Below are positions 44,974 to 57,769 of a stretch of 64,000 nt of DNA, one piece after another. Below the pieces are notes generated by a model. That model was not told where the DNA came from, made no database searches, and was given only the letters and a program-made list of their open reading frames with translations. The stretch is taken from contig NC_135211.1 in NCBI RefSeq assembly GCF_052324685.1, forward strand, positions 54,976,055 to 55,040,054, in the 5' to 3' direction. Source of the DNA: Brachyhypopomus gauderio (taxonomy: Eukaryota; Chordata; Actinopteri; Gymnotiformes; Hypopomidae). Position 1 is the first letter of the stretch; the number at the start of each line of letters is the position of its first letter. The position numbers were made by a program, and so were the translations under genes.

Positions 44974-45248
44974 AAGCTGCAGATAAACCACGTCGAGATG
45001 CAAACGAAACTTTATCAACGACTGTTACCTTTCCTTAGGTTCTTGCAACATGCTTTCACAGCGTAACGGTTTCGGCACAGTGAAATTCACGGACAGGTAC
45101 GGCAAGACCTAATTTGGCAATGTTTATCATGATGCCAACATGAGAAAACCTTGTGGGTCAATGCTGGATTCGGTATTATTTCCTAGTCGGGCTGAGCTGA
45201 TCCGTAAGCTTTCCTTAAAACTCCAATCAAAAGGATAAACTCTTGAGA

Positions 45249-45321
45249 GGGGGATTAGCTCAAGTGGTAGAGCGCTCGCTTTGCATGCGAGAGGTAGTGG
45301 GATCGATGCCCACATTCTCCA
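45249..45321 (+). tRNA. trnaa-ugc: tRNA-Ala (TGC), array copy 9
   Basis: Consensus. Confidence 0.95.
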
Positions 45322-45789
45322 AAGCTCTCTTACTGACTCCTTGCTTGCTTACGATAAGCATGAAGCAGCCAGCTCTAGTCTTAAGGGAATCATTTCATGA
45401 CCTTCAAAGGTCTCTTAGAACATGGTCACTTTGGATTCCTCCAGCAAACAGTTGACATCTTTGCCACATCTCTTTTTACTTTTGGACAAAGGCTGTCCAT
45501 AAGCCGAAGGAAGCAGAGGAAAGTCCAATTCAGTCAAAACTTAAGCATGTCGTGAAGTGGTACACCTATGCTTTTGGACAACGCGTACATGCAAGTTGAC
45601 ACCTACACATTTCCTTCTCCAAATGCTTTATCAGCAGATGAATTGAACATCTAGAGTCTCGAGTTCTGACAATCCCACTGTGAAATCTCACAACAAAACA
45701 TCAAACAGTTTACGTCTGTTTATAATTTTTCAACAGAATGCACAGGTCATTCAAAAGCTGAGGCTTTCCGCCTAGCTAGGTCGAGTTCA

Positions 45790-45862
45790 TGCCGAAACCC
45801 GGGATTGAACAAGGGACCTTTAGATCTTCAGTCTAACGCTCTCCCAACTGAGCTATTCCGGC
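45790..45862 (-). pseudogene. tRNA-Phe (GAA), array copy 9, class B with damaged B box
   Basis: Plus strand GGGATTGAACAAGGG makes the B box TGTTCAATCC in place of GGTTCGATCC: G57 to A, and the first G of the box to T, which also breaks the T stem. Acceptor position 5 is G. Pol III recruitment should be weak. Confidence 0.75.
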
Positions 45863-46137
45863 AAGCTGCAGATAAACCACGTCGAGATGCAAACGAAACT
45901 TTATCAACGACTGTTACCTTTCCTTAGGTTCTTGCAACATGCTTTCACAGCGTAACGGTTTCGGCACAGTGAAATTCACGGACAGGTACAGCAAGACCTA
46001 ATTTGGCAATGTTTATCATGATGCCAACATGAGAAAACCTTGTGGGTCAATGCTGGATTCGGTATTATTTCCTAGTCGGGCTGAGCTGATCCGTAAGCTT
46101 TCCTTAAAACTCCAATCAAAAGGATAAACTCTTGAGA

Positions 46138-46210
46138 GGGGGATTAGCTCAAGTGGTAGAGCGCTCGCTTTGCATGCGAGAGGTAGTGGGATCGATGCCC
46201 ACATTCTCCA
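46138..46210 (+). tRNA. trnaa-ugc: tRNA-Ala (TGC), array copy 10
   Basis: Consensus. Confidence 0.95.
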
Positions 46211-46678
46211 AAGCTCTCTTACTGACTCCTTGCTTGCTTACGATAAGCATGAAGCAGCCAGCTCTAGTCTTAAGGGAATCATTTCATGACCTTCAAAGGT
46301 CTCTTAGAACATGGTCACTTTGGATTCCTCCAGCAAACAGTTGACATCTTTGCCACATCTCTTTTTACTTTTGGACAAAGGCTGTCCATAAGCCGAAGGA
46401 AGCAGAGGAAAGTCCAATTCAGTCAAAACTTAAGCATGTCGTGAAGTGGTACACCTATGCTTTTGGACAACGCGTACATGCAAGTTGACACCTACACATT
46501 TCCTTCTCCAAATGCTTTATCAGCAGATGAATTGAACATCTAGAGTCTCGAGTTCTGACAATCCCACTGTGAAATCTCACAACAAAACATCAAACAGTTT
46601 ATGTCTGTTTATAATTTTTCAACAGAATGCACAGGTCATTCAAAAGCTGAGGCTTTCCACCTAGCTAGGTCGAATTCA

Positions 46679-46751
46679 TGCCGAAACCCGGGATCGAACC
46701 AGGGACCTTTAGATCTTCAGTCTAACGCTCTCCCAACTGAGCTATTTCGGC
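46679..46751 (-). tRNA. trnaf-gaa: tRNA-Phe (GAA), array copy 10
   Basis: Consensus; same flank class as copy 8. Confidence 0.96.
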
Positions 46752-47026
46752 AAGCTGCAGATAAACCACGTCGAGATGCAAACGAAACTTTATCAACGAC
46801 TGTTACCTTTCCTTAGGTTCTTGCAACATGCTTTCACAGCGTAACGGTTTCGGCACAGTGAAATTCACGGACAGGTACGGCAAGACCTAATTTGGCAATG
46901 TTTATCATGATGCCAACATGAGAAAACCTTGTGGGTCAATGCTGGATTCGGTATTATTTCCTAGTCGGGCTGAGCTGATCCGTAAGCTTTCCTTAAAACT
47001 CCAATCAAAAGGATAAACTCTTGAGA

Positions 47027-47099
47027 GGGGGATTAGCTCAAGTGGTAGAGCGCTTGCTTTGCATGCGAGAGGTAGTGGGATCGATGCCCACATTCTCCA
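47027..47099 (+). tRNA. trnaa-ugc: tRNA-Ala (TGC), array copy 11
   Basis: The anticodon stem is CTTGC, a tolerated U29-G41 wobble; otherwise consensus. Confidence 0.93.
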
Positions 47100-47567
47100 A
47101 AGCTCTCTTACTGACTCCTTGCTTGCTTACGATAAGCATGAAGCAGCCAGCTCTAGTCTTAAGGGAATCATTTCATGACCTTCAAAGGTCTCTTAGAACA
47201 TGGTCACTTTGGATTCCTCCAGCAAACAGTTGACATCTTTGCCACATCTCTTTTTACTTTTGGACAAAGGCTGTCCATAAGCCGAAGGAAGCAGAGGAAA
47301 GTCCAATTCAGTCAAAACTTAAGCATGTCGTGAAGTGGTACACCTATGCTTTTGGACAACGCGTACATGCAAGTTGACACCTACACATTTCCTTCTCCAA
47401 ATGCTTTATCAGCAGATGAATTGAACATCTAGAGTCTCGAGTTCTGACAATCCCACTGTGAAATCTCACAACAAAACATCAAACAGTTTACGTCTGTTTA
47501 TAATTTTTCAACAGAATGCACAGGTCATTCAAAAGCTGAGGCTTTCCGCCTAGCTAGGTCGAGTTCA

Positions 47568-47640
47568 TGCCGAAACCCGGGATTGAACAAGGGACCTTTA
47601 GATCTTCAGTCTAACGCTCTCCCAACTGAGCTATTCCGGC
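47568..47640 (-). pseudogene. tRNA-Phe (GAA), array copy 11, class B
   Basis: Same B-box and acceptor changes as copy 9. Confidence 0.75.
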
Positions 47641-47915
47641 AAGCTGCAGATAAACCACGTCGAGATGCAAACGAAACTTTATCAACGACTGTTACCTTTC
47701 CTTAGGTTCTTGCAACATGCTTTCACAGCGTAACGGTTTCGGCACAGTGAAATTCACGGACAGGTACAGCAAGACCTAATTTGGCAATGTTTATCATGAT
47801 GCCAACATGAGAAAACCTTGTGGGTCAATGCTGGATTCGGTATTATTTCCTAGTCGGGCTGAGCTGATCCGTAAGCTTTCCTTAAAACTCCAATCAAAAG
47901 GATAAACTCTTGAGA

Positions 47916-47988
47916 GGGGGATTAGCTCAAGTGGTAGAGCGCTCGCTTTGCATGCGAGAGGTAGTGGGATCGATGCCCACATTCTCCA
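47916..47988 (+). tRNA. trnaa-ugc: tRNA-Ala (TGC), array copy 12
   Basis: Consensus. Confidence 0.95.
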
Positions 47989-48456
47989 AAGCTCTCTTAC
48001 TGACTCCTTGCTTGCTTACGATAAGCATGAAGCAGCCAGCTCTAGTCTTAAGGGAATCATTTCATGACCTTCAAAGGTCTCTTAGAACATGGTCACTTTG
48101 GATTCCTCCAGCAAACAGTTGACATCTTTGCCACATCTCTTTTTACTTTTGGACAAAGGCTGTCCATAAGCCGAAGGAAGCAGAGGAAAGTCCAATTCAG
48201 TCGAAACTTAAGCATGTCGTGAAGTGGTACACCTATGCTTTTGGACAACGCGTACATGCAAGTTGACACCTACACATTTCCTTCTCCAAATGCTTTATCA
48301 GCAGATGAATTGAACATCTAGAGTCTCGAGTTCTGACAATCCCACTGTGAAATCTCACAACAAAACATCAAACAGTTTATGTCTGTTTATAATTTTTCAA
48401 CAGAATGCACAGGTCATTCAAAAGCTGAGGCTTTCCACCTAGCTAGGTCGAATTCA

Positions 48457-48529
48457 TGCCGAAACCCGGGATCGAACCAGGGACCTTTAGATCTTCAGTC
48501 TAACGCTCTCCCAACTGAGCTATTTCGGC
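48457..48529 (-). tRNA. trnaf-gaa: tRNA-Phe (GAA), array copy 12
   Basis: Consensus. Confidence 0.96.
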
Positions 48530-48804
48530 AAGCTGCAGATAAACCACGTCGAGATGCAAACGAAACTTTATCAACGACTGTTACCTTTCCTTAGGTTCTT
48601 GCAACATGCTTTCACAGCGTAACGGTTTCGGCACAGTGAAATTCACGGACAGGTACGGCAAGACCTAATTTGGCAATGTTTATCATGATGCCAACATGAG
48701 AAAACCTTGTGGGTCAATGCTGGATTCGGTATTATTTCCTAGTCGGGCTGAGCTGATCCGTAAGCTTTCCTTAAAACTCCAATCAAAAGGATAAACTCTT
48801 GAGA

Positions 48805-48877
48805 GGGGGATTAGCTCAAGTGGTAGAGCGCTTGCTTTGCATGCGAGAGGTAGTGGGATCGATGCCCACATTCTCCA
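48805..48877 (+). tRNA. trnaa-ugc: tRNA-Ala (TGC), array copy 13
   Basis: CTTGC anticodon-stem variant, as copy 11. Confidence 0.93.
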
Positions 48878-49345
48878 AAGCTCTCTTACTGACTCCTTGC
48901 TTGCTTACGATAAGCATGAAGCAGCCAGCTCTAGTCTTAAGGGAATCATTTCATGACCTTCAAAGGTCTCTTAGAACATGGTCACTTTGGATTCCTCCAG
49001 CAAACAGTTGACATCTTTGCCACATCTCTTTTTACTTTTGGACAAAGGCTGTCCATAAGCCGAAGGAAGCAGAGGAAAGTCCAATTCAGTCAAAACTTAA
49101 GCATGTCGTGAAGTGGTACACCTATGCTTTTGGACAACGCGTACATGCAAGTTGACACCTACACATTTCCTTCTCCAAATGCTTTATCAGCAGATGAATT
49201 GAACATCTAGAGTCTCGAGTTCTGACAATCCCACTGTGAAATCTCACAACAAAACATCAAACAGTTTACGTCTGTTTATAATTTTTCAACAGAATGCACA
49301 GGTCATTCAAAAGCTGAGGCTTTCCGCCTAGCTAGGTCGAGTTCA

Positions 49346-49418
49346 TGCCGAAACCCGGGATTGAACAAGGGACCTTTAGATCTTCAGTCTAACGCTCTCC
49401 CAACTGAGCTATTCCGGC
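49346..49418 (-). pseudogene. tRNA-Phe (GAA), array copy 13, class B
   Basis: Same B-box and acceptor changes as copy 9. Confidence 0.75.
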
Positions 49419-49693
49419 AAGCTGCAGATAAACCACGTCGAGATGCAAACGAAACTTTATCAACGACTGTTACCTTTCCTTAGGTTCTTGCAACATGCTT
49501 TCACAGCGTAACGGTTTCGGCACAGTGAAATTCACGGACAGGTACAGCAAGACCTAATTTGGCAATGTTTATCATGATGCCAACATGAGAAAACCTTGTG
49601 GGTCAATGCTGGATTCGGTATTATTTCCTAGTCGGGCTGAGCTGATCCGTAAGCTTTCCTTAAAACTCCAATCAAAAGGATAAACTCTTGAGA

Positions 49694-49766
49694 GGGGGAT
49701 TAGCTCAAGTGGTAGAGCGCTCGCTTTGCATGCGAGAGGTAGTGGGATCGATGCCCACATTCTCCA
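49694..49766 (+). tRNA. trnaa-ugc: tRNA-Ala (TGC), array copy 14
   Basis: Consensus. Confidence 0.95.
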
Positions 49767-50234
49767 AAGCTCTCTTACTGACTCCTTGCTTGCTTACGAT
49801 AAGCATGAAGCAGCCAGCTCTAGTCTTAAGGGAATCATTTCATGACCTTCAAAGGTCTCTTAGAACATGGTCACTTTGGATTCCTCCAGCAAACAGTTGA
49901 CATCTTTGCCACATCTCTTTTTACTTTTGGACAAAGGCTGTCCATAAGCCGAAGGAAGCAGAGGAAAGTCCAATTCAGTCGAAACTTAAGCATGTCGTGA
50001 AGTGGTACACCTATGCTTTTGGACAACGCGTACATGCAAGTTGACACCTACACATTTCCTTCTCCAAATGCTTTATCAGCAGATGAATTGAACATCTAGA
50101 GTCTCGAGTTCTGACAATCCCACTGTGAAATCTCACAACAAAACATCAAACAGTTTATGTCTGTTTATAATTTTTCAACAGAATGCACAGGTCATTCAAA
50201 AGCTGAGGCTTTCCACCTAGCTAGGTCGAATTCA

Positions 50235-50307
50235 TGCCGAAACCCGGGATCGAACCAGGGACCTTTAGATCTTCAGTCTAACGCTCTCCCAACTGAGCTA
50301 TTTCGGC
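50235..50307 (-). tRNA. trnaf-gaa: tRNA-Phe (GAA), array copy 14
   Basis: Consensus; the flank marker ACCACGTCAAGATG opens the four-unit block. Confidence 0.96.
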
Positions 50308-50582
50308 AAGCTGCAGATAAACCACGTCAAGATGCAAACGAAACTTTATCAACGACTGTTACCTTTCCTTAGGTTCTTGCAACATGCTTTCACAGCGTAA
50401 CGGTTTCGGCACAGTGAAATTCACGGACAGGTACAGCAAGACCTAATTTGGCAATGTTTATCATGATGCCAACATGAGAAAACCTTGTGGGTCAATGCTG
50501 GATTCGGTATTATTTCCTAGTCAGGCTGAGCTGATCCGTAAGCTTTCCTTAAAACTCCAATCAAAAGAATAAACTCTTGAGA

Positions 50583-50655
50583 GGGGGATTAGCTCAAGTG
50601 GTAGAGCGCTCGCTTTGCATGCGAGAGGTAGTGGGATCGATGCCCACATTCTCCA
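50583..50655 (+). tRNA. trnaa-ugc: tRNA-Ala (TGC), array copy 15
   Basis: Consensus; 5' flank AAAAGAATAAACT as in copy 1. Confidence 0.95.
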
Positions 50656-51123
50656 AAGCTCTCTTACTGACTCCTTGCTTGCTTACGATAAGCATGAAGC
50701 AGCCAGCTTTAGTCTTAAGGGAATAATTTCATGACCTTCAAAGGTCTCTTAGAACATGGTCACTTTGGATTCCTCCAGCAAACAGGTGACATCTTTGCCA
50801 CATCTCTTTTTACTTTTGGACAAAGGCTGTCCATAAGCCGAAGGAAGCAGAGGAAAGTCCAATTCAGTCAAAACTTAAGCATGTCGTGAAGTGGTACACC
50901 TATGCTTTTGGACAACGCGTACATGCAAGTTGACACCTACACATTTCCTTCTCCAAATGCTTTATCAGCAGATGAATTGAACATCTAGAGTCTCGAGTTC
51001 TGACAATCCCACTGTGAAATCTCACAACAAAACATCAAACAGTTTATGTCTGTTTATAATTTTTCAACAGAATGCACAGGTCATTCAAAAGCTGAGGCTT
51101 TCCGCCTAGCTAGGTCGAGTTCA

Positions 51124-51196
51124 TGCCGAAACCCGGGATCGAACCAGGGACCTTTAGATCTTCAGTCTAACGCTCTCCCAACTGAGCTATTTCGGC
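51124..51196 (-). tRNA. trnaf-gaa: tRNA-Phe (GAA), array copy 15
   Basis: Consensus. Confidence 0.96.
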
Positions 51197-51472
51197 AAGC
51201 TGCAGATAAACCACGTCGAGATGCAAACGAAACTTTATCAACGACTGTTACCTTTCCTTAGGTTCTTGCAACATGCTTTCACAGCGTAACGGTTTCGGCA
51301 CAGTGAAATTCACGGACAGGTACGGCAAAGACCTAATTTGGCAATGTTTATCATGATGCCAACATGAGAAAACCTTGTGGGTCAATGCTGGATTCGGTAT
51401 TATTTCCTAGTCGGGCTGAGCTGATCCGTAAGCTTTCCTTAAAACTCCAATCAAAAGTATAAACTCTTGAGA

Positions 51473-51545
51473 GGGGGATTAGCTCAAGTGGTAGAGCGCT
51501 CGCTTTGCATGCGAGAGGTAGTGGGATCGATGCCCACATTCTCCA
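51473..51545 (+). tRNA. trnaa-ugc: tRNA-Ala (TGC), array copy 16
   Basis: Consensus; the preceding unit is 890 bp because of GGCAAAGACC. Confidence 0.95.
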
Positions 51546-52013
51546 AAGCTCTCTTACTGACTCCTTGCTTGCTTACGATAAGCATGAAGCAGCCATCTCT
51601 AGTCTTAAGGGAATCATTTCATGACCTTCAAAGGTCTCTTAGAACATGGTCACTTTGGATTCCTCCAGCAAACAGTTGACATCTTTGCCACATCTCTTTT
51701 TACTTTTGGACAAAGACTGTCCATAAGCCGAAGGAAGCAGAGGAAAGTCCAATTCAGTCGAAACTTAAGCATGTCGTGAAGTGGTACACCTATGCTTTTG
51801 GACAACGCGTACATGCAAGTTGACACCTACACATTTCCTTCTCCAAATGCTTTATCAGCAAATGAATTGAACATCTAGAGTCTCGAGTTCTGACAATCCC
51901 ACTGTGAAATCTCACAACAAAACATCAAACAGTTTATGTCTGTTTATAATTTTTCAACAGAATGCACAGGTCATTCAAAAGCTGAGGCTTTCCGCCTAGC
52001 TAGGTCGAGTTCA

Positions 52014-52086
52014 TGCCGAAACCTGGGATCGAACCAGGGACCTTTAGATCTTCAGTCTAACGCTCTCCCAACTGAGCTATACCGGC
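52014..52086 (-). tRNA. trnaf-gaa: tRNA-Phe (GAA), array copy 16, class C
   Basis: Class C acceptor GCCGGTA and T-stem CCAGG; intact B box. Confidence 0.85.
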
Positions 52087-52361
52087 AAGCTGCAGATAAA
52101 CCACGTCGAGATGCAAACGAAACTTTATCAACGACTGTTACCTTTCCTTAGGTTCTTGCAACATGCTTTCACAGCGTAACGGTTTCGGCACAGTGAAATT
52201 CACGGACAGGTACGGCAAGACCTAATTTGGCAATGTTTATCATGATGCCAACATGAGAAAACCTTGTGGGTCAATGCTGGATTCGGTATTATTTCCTAGT
52301 CGGGCTGAGCTGATCCGTAAGCTTTCCTTAAAACTCCAATCAAAAGGATAAACTCTTGAGA

Positions 52362-52434
52362 GGGGGATTAGCTCAAGTGGTAGAGCGCTCGCTTTGCATG
52401 CGAGAGGTAGTGGGATCGATGCCCACATTCTCCA
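52362..52434 (+). tRNA. trnaa-ugc: tRNA-Ala (TGC), array copy 17
   Basis: Consensus. Confidence 0.95.
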
Positions 52435-52902
52435 AAGCTCTCTTACTGACTCCTTGCTTGCTTACGATAAGCATGAAGCAGCCAGCTCTAGTCTTAAGGG
52501 AATCATTTCATGACCTTCAAAGGTCTCTTAGAACATGGTCACTTTGGATTCCTCCAGCAAACAGTTGACATCTTTGCCACATCTCTTTTTACTTTTGGAC
52601 AAAGACTGTCCATAAGCCGAAGGAAGCAGAGGAAAGTCCAATTCAGTCGAAACTTAAGCATGTCGTGAAGTGGTACACCTATGCTTTTGGACAACGCGTA
52701 CATGCAAGTTGACACCTACACATTTCCTTCTCCAAATGCTTTATCAGCAGATGAATTGAACATCTAGAGTCTCGAGTTCTGACAATCCCACTGTGAAATC
52801 TCACAACAAAACATCAAACAGTTTATGTCTGTTTATAATTTTTCAACAGAATGCACAGGTCATTCAAAAGCTGAGGCTTTCCACCTAGCTAGGTCGAATT
52901 CA

Positions 52903-52975
52903 TGCCGAAACCCGGGATCGAACCAGGGACCTTTAGATCTTCAGTCTAACGCTCTCCCAACTGAGCTATTTCGGC
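52903..52975 (-). tRNA. trnaf-gaa: tRNA-Phe (GAA), array copy 17
   Basis: Consensus. Confidence 0.96.
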
Positions 52976-53250
52976 AAGCTGCAGATAAACCACGTCGAGA
53001 TGCAAACGAAACTTTATCAACGACTGTTACCTTTCCTTAGGTTCTTGCAACATGCTTTCACAGCGTAACGGTTTCGGCACAGTGAAATTCACGGACAGGT
53101 ACAGCAAGACCTAATTTGGCAATGTTTATCATGATGCCAACATGAGAAAACCTTGTGGGTCAATGCTGGATTCGGTATTATTTCCTAGTCAGGCTGAGCT
53201 GATCCGTAAGCTTTCCTTAAAACTCCAATCAAAAGGATAAACTCTTGAGA

Positions 53251-53323
53251 GGGGGATTAGCTCAAGTGGTAGAGCGCTCGCTTTGCATGCGAGAGGTAGT
53301 GGGATCGATGCCCACATTCTCCA
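53251..53323 (+). tRNA. trnaa-ugc: tRNA-Ala (TGC), array copy 18
   Basis: Consensus. Confidence 0.95.
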
Positions 53324-53791
53324 AAGCTCTCTTACTGACTCCTTGCTTGCTTACGATAAGCATGAAGCAGCCAGCTTTAGTCTTAAGGGAATAATTTCAT
53401 GACCTTCAAAGGTCTCTTAGAACATGGTCACTTTGGATTCCTCCAGCAAACAGGTGACATCTTTGCCACATCTCTTTTTACTTTTGGACAAAGGCTGTCC
53501 ATAAGCCGAAGGAAGCAGAGGAAAGTCCAATTCAGTCAAAACTTAAGCATGTCGTGAAGTGGTACACCTATGCTTTTGGACAACGCGTACATGCAAGTTG
53601 ACACCTACACATTTCCTTCTCCAAATGCTTTATCAGCAGATGAATTGAACATCTAGAGTCTCGAGTTCTGACAATCCCACTGTGAAATCTCACAACAAAA
53701 CATCAAACAGTTTATGTCTGTTTATAATTTTTCAACAGAATGCACAGGTCATTCAAAAGCTGAGGCTTTCCACCTAGCTAGGTCGAATTCA

Positions 53792-53864
53792 TGCCGAAAC
53801 CCGGGATCGAACCAGGGACCTTTAGATCTTCAGTCTAACGCTCTCCCAACTGAGCTATTTCGGC
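53792..53864 (-). tRNA. trnaf-gaa: tRNA-Phe (GAA), array copy 18
   Basis: Consensus; flank marker ACCACGTCAAGATG as copies 14 and 24. Confidence 0.96.
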
Positions 53865-54139
53865 AAGCTGCAGATAAACCACGTCAAGATGCAAACGAAA
53901 CTTTATCAACGACTGTTACCTTTCCTTAGGTTCTTGCAACATGCTTTCACAGCGTAACGGTTTCGGCACAGTGAAATTCACGGACAGGTACAGCAAGACC
54001 TAATTTGGCAATGTTTATCATGATGCCAACATGAGAAAACCTTGTGGGTCAATGCTGGATTCGGTATTATTTCCTAGTCAGGCTGAGCTGATCCGTAAGC
54101 TTTCCTTAAAACTCCAATCAAAAGAATAAACTCTTGAGA

Positions 54140-54212
54140 GGGGGATTAGCTCAAGTGGTAGAGCGCTCGCTTTGCATGCGAGAGGTAGTGGGATCGATGC
54201 CCACATTCTCCA
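54140..54212 (+). tRNA. trnaa-ugc: tRNA-Ala (TGC), array copy 19
   Basis: Consensus; AAAAGAATAAACT flank. Confidence 0.95.
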
Positions 54213-54680
54213 AAGCTCTCTTACTGACTCCTTGCTTGCTTACGATAAGCATGAAGCAGCCAGCTTTAGTCTTAAGGGAATAATTTCATGACCTTCAAAG
54301 GTCTCTTAGAACATGGTCACTTTGGATTCCTCCAGCAAACAGGTGACATCTTTGCCACATCTCTTTTTACTTTTGGACAAAGGCTGTCCATAAGCCGAAG
54401 GAAGCAGAGGAAAGTCCAATTCAGTCAAAACTTAAGCATGTCGTGAAGTGGTACACCTATGCTTTTGGACAACGCGTACATGCAAGTTGACACCTACACA
54501 TTTCCTTCTCCAAATGCTTTATCAGCAGATGAATTGAACATCTAGAGTCTCGAGTTCTGACAATCCCACTGTGAAATCTCACAACAAAACATCAAACAGT
54601 TTATGTCTGTTTATAATTTTTCAACAGAATGCACAGGTCATTCAAAAGCTGAGGCTTTCCGCCTAGCTAGGTCGAGTTCA

Positions 54681-54753
54681 TGCCGAAACCCGGGATCGAA
54701 CCAGGGACCTTTAGATCTTCAGTCTAACGCTCTCCCAACTGAGCTATTTCGGC
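54681..54753 (-). tRNA. trnaf-gaa: tRNA-Phe (GAA), array copy 19
   Basis: Consensus. Confidence 0.96.
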
Positions 54754-55029
54754 AAGCTGCAGATAAACCACGTCGAGATGCAAACGAAACTTTATCAACG
54801 ACTGTTACCTTTCCTTAGGTTCTTGCAACATGCTTTCACAGCGTAACGGTTTCGGCACAGTGAAATTCACGGACAGGTACGGCAAAGACCTAATTTGGCA
54901 ATGTTTATCATGATGCCAACATGAGAAAACCTTGTGGGTCAATGCTGGATTCGGTATTATTTCCTAGTCGGGCTGAGCTGATCCGTAAGCTTTCCTTAAA
55001 ACTCCAATCAAAAGTATAAACTCTTGAGA

Positions 55030-55102
55030 GGGGGATTAGCTCAAGTGGTAGAGCGCTCGCTTTGCATGCGAGAGGTAGTGGGATCGATGCCCACATTCTC
55101 CA
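55030..55102 (+). tRNA. trnaa-ugc: tRNA-Ala (TGC), array copy 20
   Basis: Consensus. Confidence 0.95.
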
Positions 55103-55570
55103 AAGCTCTCTTACTGACTCCTTGCTTGCTTACGATAAGCATGAAGCAGCCATCTCTAGTCTTAAGGGAATCATTTCATGACCTTCAAAGGTCTCTTAGA
55201 ACATGGTCACTTTGGATTCCTCCAGCAAACAGTTGACATCTTTGCCACATCTCTTTTTACTTTTGGACAAAGACTGTCCATAAGCCGAAGGAAGCAGAGG
55301 AAAGTCCAATTCAGTCGAAACTTAAGCATGTCGTGAAGTGGTACACCTATGCTTTTGGACAACGCGTACATGCAAGTTGACACCTACACATTTCCTTCTC
55401 CAAATGCTTTATCAGCAAATGAATTGAACATCTAGAGTCTCGAGTTCTGACAATCCCACTGTGAAATCTCACAACAAAACATCAAACAGTTTATGTCTGT
55501 TTATAATTTTTCAACAGAATGCACAGGTCATTCAAAAGCTGAGGCTTTCCGCCTAGCTAGGTCGAGTTCA

Positions 55571-55643
55571 TGCCGAAACCTGGGATCGAACCAGGGACCT
55601 TTAGATCTTCAGTCTAACGCTCTCCCAACTGAGCTATACCGGC
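55571..55643 (-). tRNA. trnaf-gaa: tRNA-Phe (GAA), array copy 20, class C
   Basis: Class C, as copy 16. Confidence 0.85.
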
Positions 55644-55918
55644 AAGCTGCAGATAAACCACGTCGAGATGCAAACGAAACTTTATCAACGACTGTTACCT
55701 TTCCTTAGGTTCTTGCAACATGCTTTCACAGCGTAACGGTTTCGGCACAGTGAAATTCACGGACAGGTACGGCAAGACCTAATTTGGCAATGTTTATCAT
55801 GATGCCAACATGAGAAAACCTTGTGGGTCAATGCTGGATTCGGTATTATTTCCTAGTCGGGCTGAGCTGATCCGTAAGCTTTCCTTAAAACTCCAATCAA
55901 AAGGATAAACTCTTGAGA

Positions 55919-55991
55919 GGGGGATTAGCTCAAGTGGTAGAGCGCTCGCTTTGCATGCGAGAGGTAGTGGGATCGATGCCCACATTCTCCA
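55919..55991 (+). tRNA. trnaa-ugc: tRNA-Ala (TGC), array copy 21
   Basis: Consensus. Confidence 0.95.
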
Positions 55992-56459
55992 AAGCTCTCT
56001 TACTGACTCCTTGCTTGCTTACGATAAGCATGAAGCAGCCAGCTCTAGTCTTAAGGGAATCATTTCATGACCTTCAAAGGTCTCTTAGAACATGGTCACT
56101 TTGGATTCCTCCAGCAAACAGTTGACATCTTTGCCACATCTCTTTTTACTTTTGGACAAAGACTGTCCATAAGCCGAAGGAAGCAGAGGAAAGTCCAATT
56201 CAGTCGAAACTTAAGCATGTCGTGAAGTGGTACACCTATGCTTTTGGACAACGCGTACATGCAAGTTGACACCTACACATTTCCTTCTCCAAATGCTTTA
56301 TCAGCAGATGAATTGAACATCTAGAGTCTCGAGTTCTGACAATCCCACTGTGAAATCTCACAACAAAACATCAAACAGTTTATGTCTGTTTATAATTTTT
56401 CAACAGAATGCACAGGTCATTCAAAAGCTGAGGCTTTCCACCTAGCTAGGTCGAATTCA

Positions 56460-56532
56460 TGCCGAAACCCGGGATCGAACCAGGGACCTTTAGATCTTCA
56501 GTCTAACGCTCTCCCAACTGAGCTATTTCGGC
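56460..56532 (-). tRNA. trnaf-gaa: tRNA-Phe (GAA), array copy 21
   Basis: Consensus. Confidence 0.96.
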
Positions 56533-56807
56533 AAGCTGCAGATAAACCACGTCGAGATGCAAACGAAACTTTATCAACGACTGTTACCTTTCCTTAGGTT
56601 CTTGCAACATGCTTTCACAGCGTAACGGTTTCGGCACAGTGAAATTCACGGACAGGTACAGCAAGACCTAATTTGGCAATGTTTATCATGATGCCAACAT
56701 GAGAAAACCTTGTGGGTCAATGCTGGATTCGGTATTATTTCCTAGTCAGCCTGAGCTGATCCGTAAGCTTTCCTTAAAACTCCAATCAAAAGGATAAACT
56801 CTTGAGA

Positions 56808-56880
56808 GGGGGATTAGCTCAAGTGGTAGAGCGCTCGCTTTGCATGCGAGAGGTAGTGGGATCGATGCCCACATTCTCCA
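56808..56880 (+). tRNA. trnaa-ugc: tRNA-Ala (TGC), array copy 22
   Basis: Consensus. Confidence 0.95.
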
Positions 56881-57348
56881 AAGCTCTCTTACTGACTCCT
56901 TGCTTGCTTACGATAAGCATGAAGCAGCCAGCTTTAGTCTTAAGGGAATAATTTCATGACCTTCAAAGGTCTCTTAGAACATGGTCACTTTGGATTCCTC
57001 CAGCAAACAGGTGACATCTTTGCCACATCTCTTTTTACTTTTGGACAAAGGCTGTCCATAAGCCGAAGGAAGCAGAGGAAAGTCCAATTCAGTCAAAACT
57101 TAAGCATGTCGTGAAGTGGTACACCTATGCTTTTGGACAACGCGTACATGCAAGTTGACACCTACACATTTCCTTCTCCAAATGCTTTATCAGCAGATGA
57201 ATTGAACATCTAGAGTCTCGAGTTCTGACAATCCCACTGTGAAATCTCACAACAAAACATCAAACAGTTTATGTCTGTTTATAATTTTTCAACAGAATGC
57301 ACAGGTCATTCAAAAGCTGAGGCTTTCCACCTAGCTAGGTCGAATTCA

Positions 57349-57421
57349 TGCCGAAACCCGGGATCGAACCAGGGACCTTTAGATCTTCAGTCTAACGCTC
57401 TCCCAACTGAGCTATTTCGGC
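57349..57421 (-). tRNA. trnaf-gaa: tRNA-Phe (GAA), array copy 22
   Basis: Consensus. Confidence 0.96.
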
Positions 57422-57696
57422 AAGCTGCAGATAAACCACGTCGAGATGCAAACGAAACTTTATCAACGACTGTTACCTTTCCTTAGGTTCTTGCAACATG
57501 CTTTCACAGCGTAACGGTTTCGGCACAGTGAAATTCACGGACAGGTACGGCAAGACCTAATTTGGCAATGTTTATCATGATGCCAACATGAGAAAACCTT
57601 GTGGGTCAATGCTGGATTCGGTATTATTTCCTAGTCGGGCTGAGCTGATCCGTAAGCTTTCCTTAAAACTCCAATCAAAAGGATAAACTCTTGAGA

Positions 57697-57769
57697 GGGG
57701 GATTAGCTCAAGTGGTAGAGCGCTTGCTTTGCATGCGAGAGGTAGTGGGATCGATGCCCACATTCTCCA
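57697..57769 (+). tRNA. trnaa-ugc: tRNA-Ala (TGC), array copy 23
   Basis: CTTGC anticodon-stem variant, as copies 11 and 13. Confidence 0.93.
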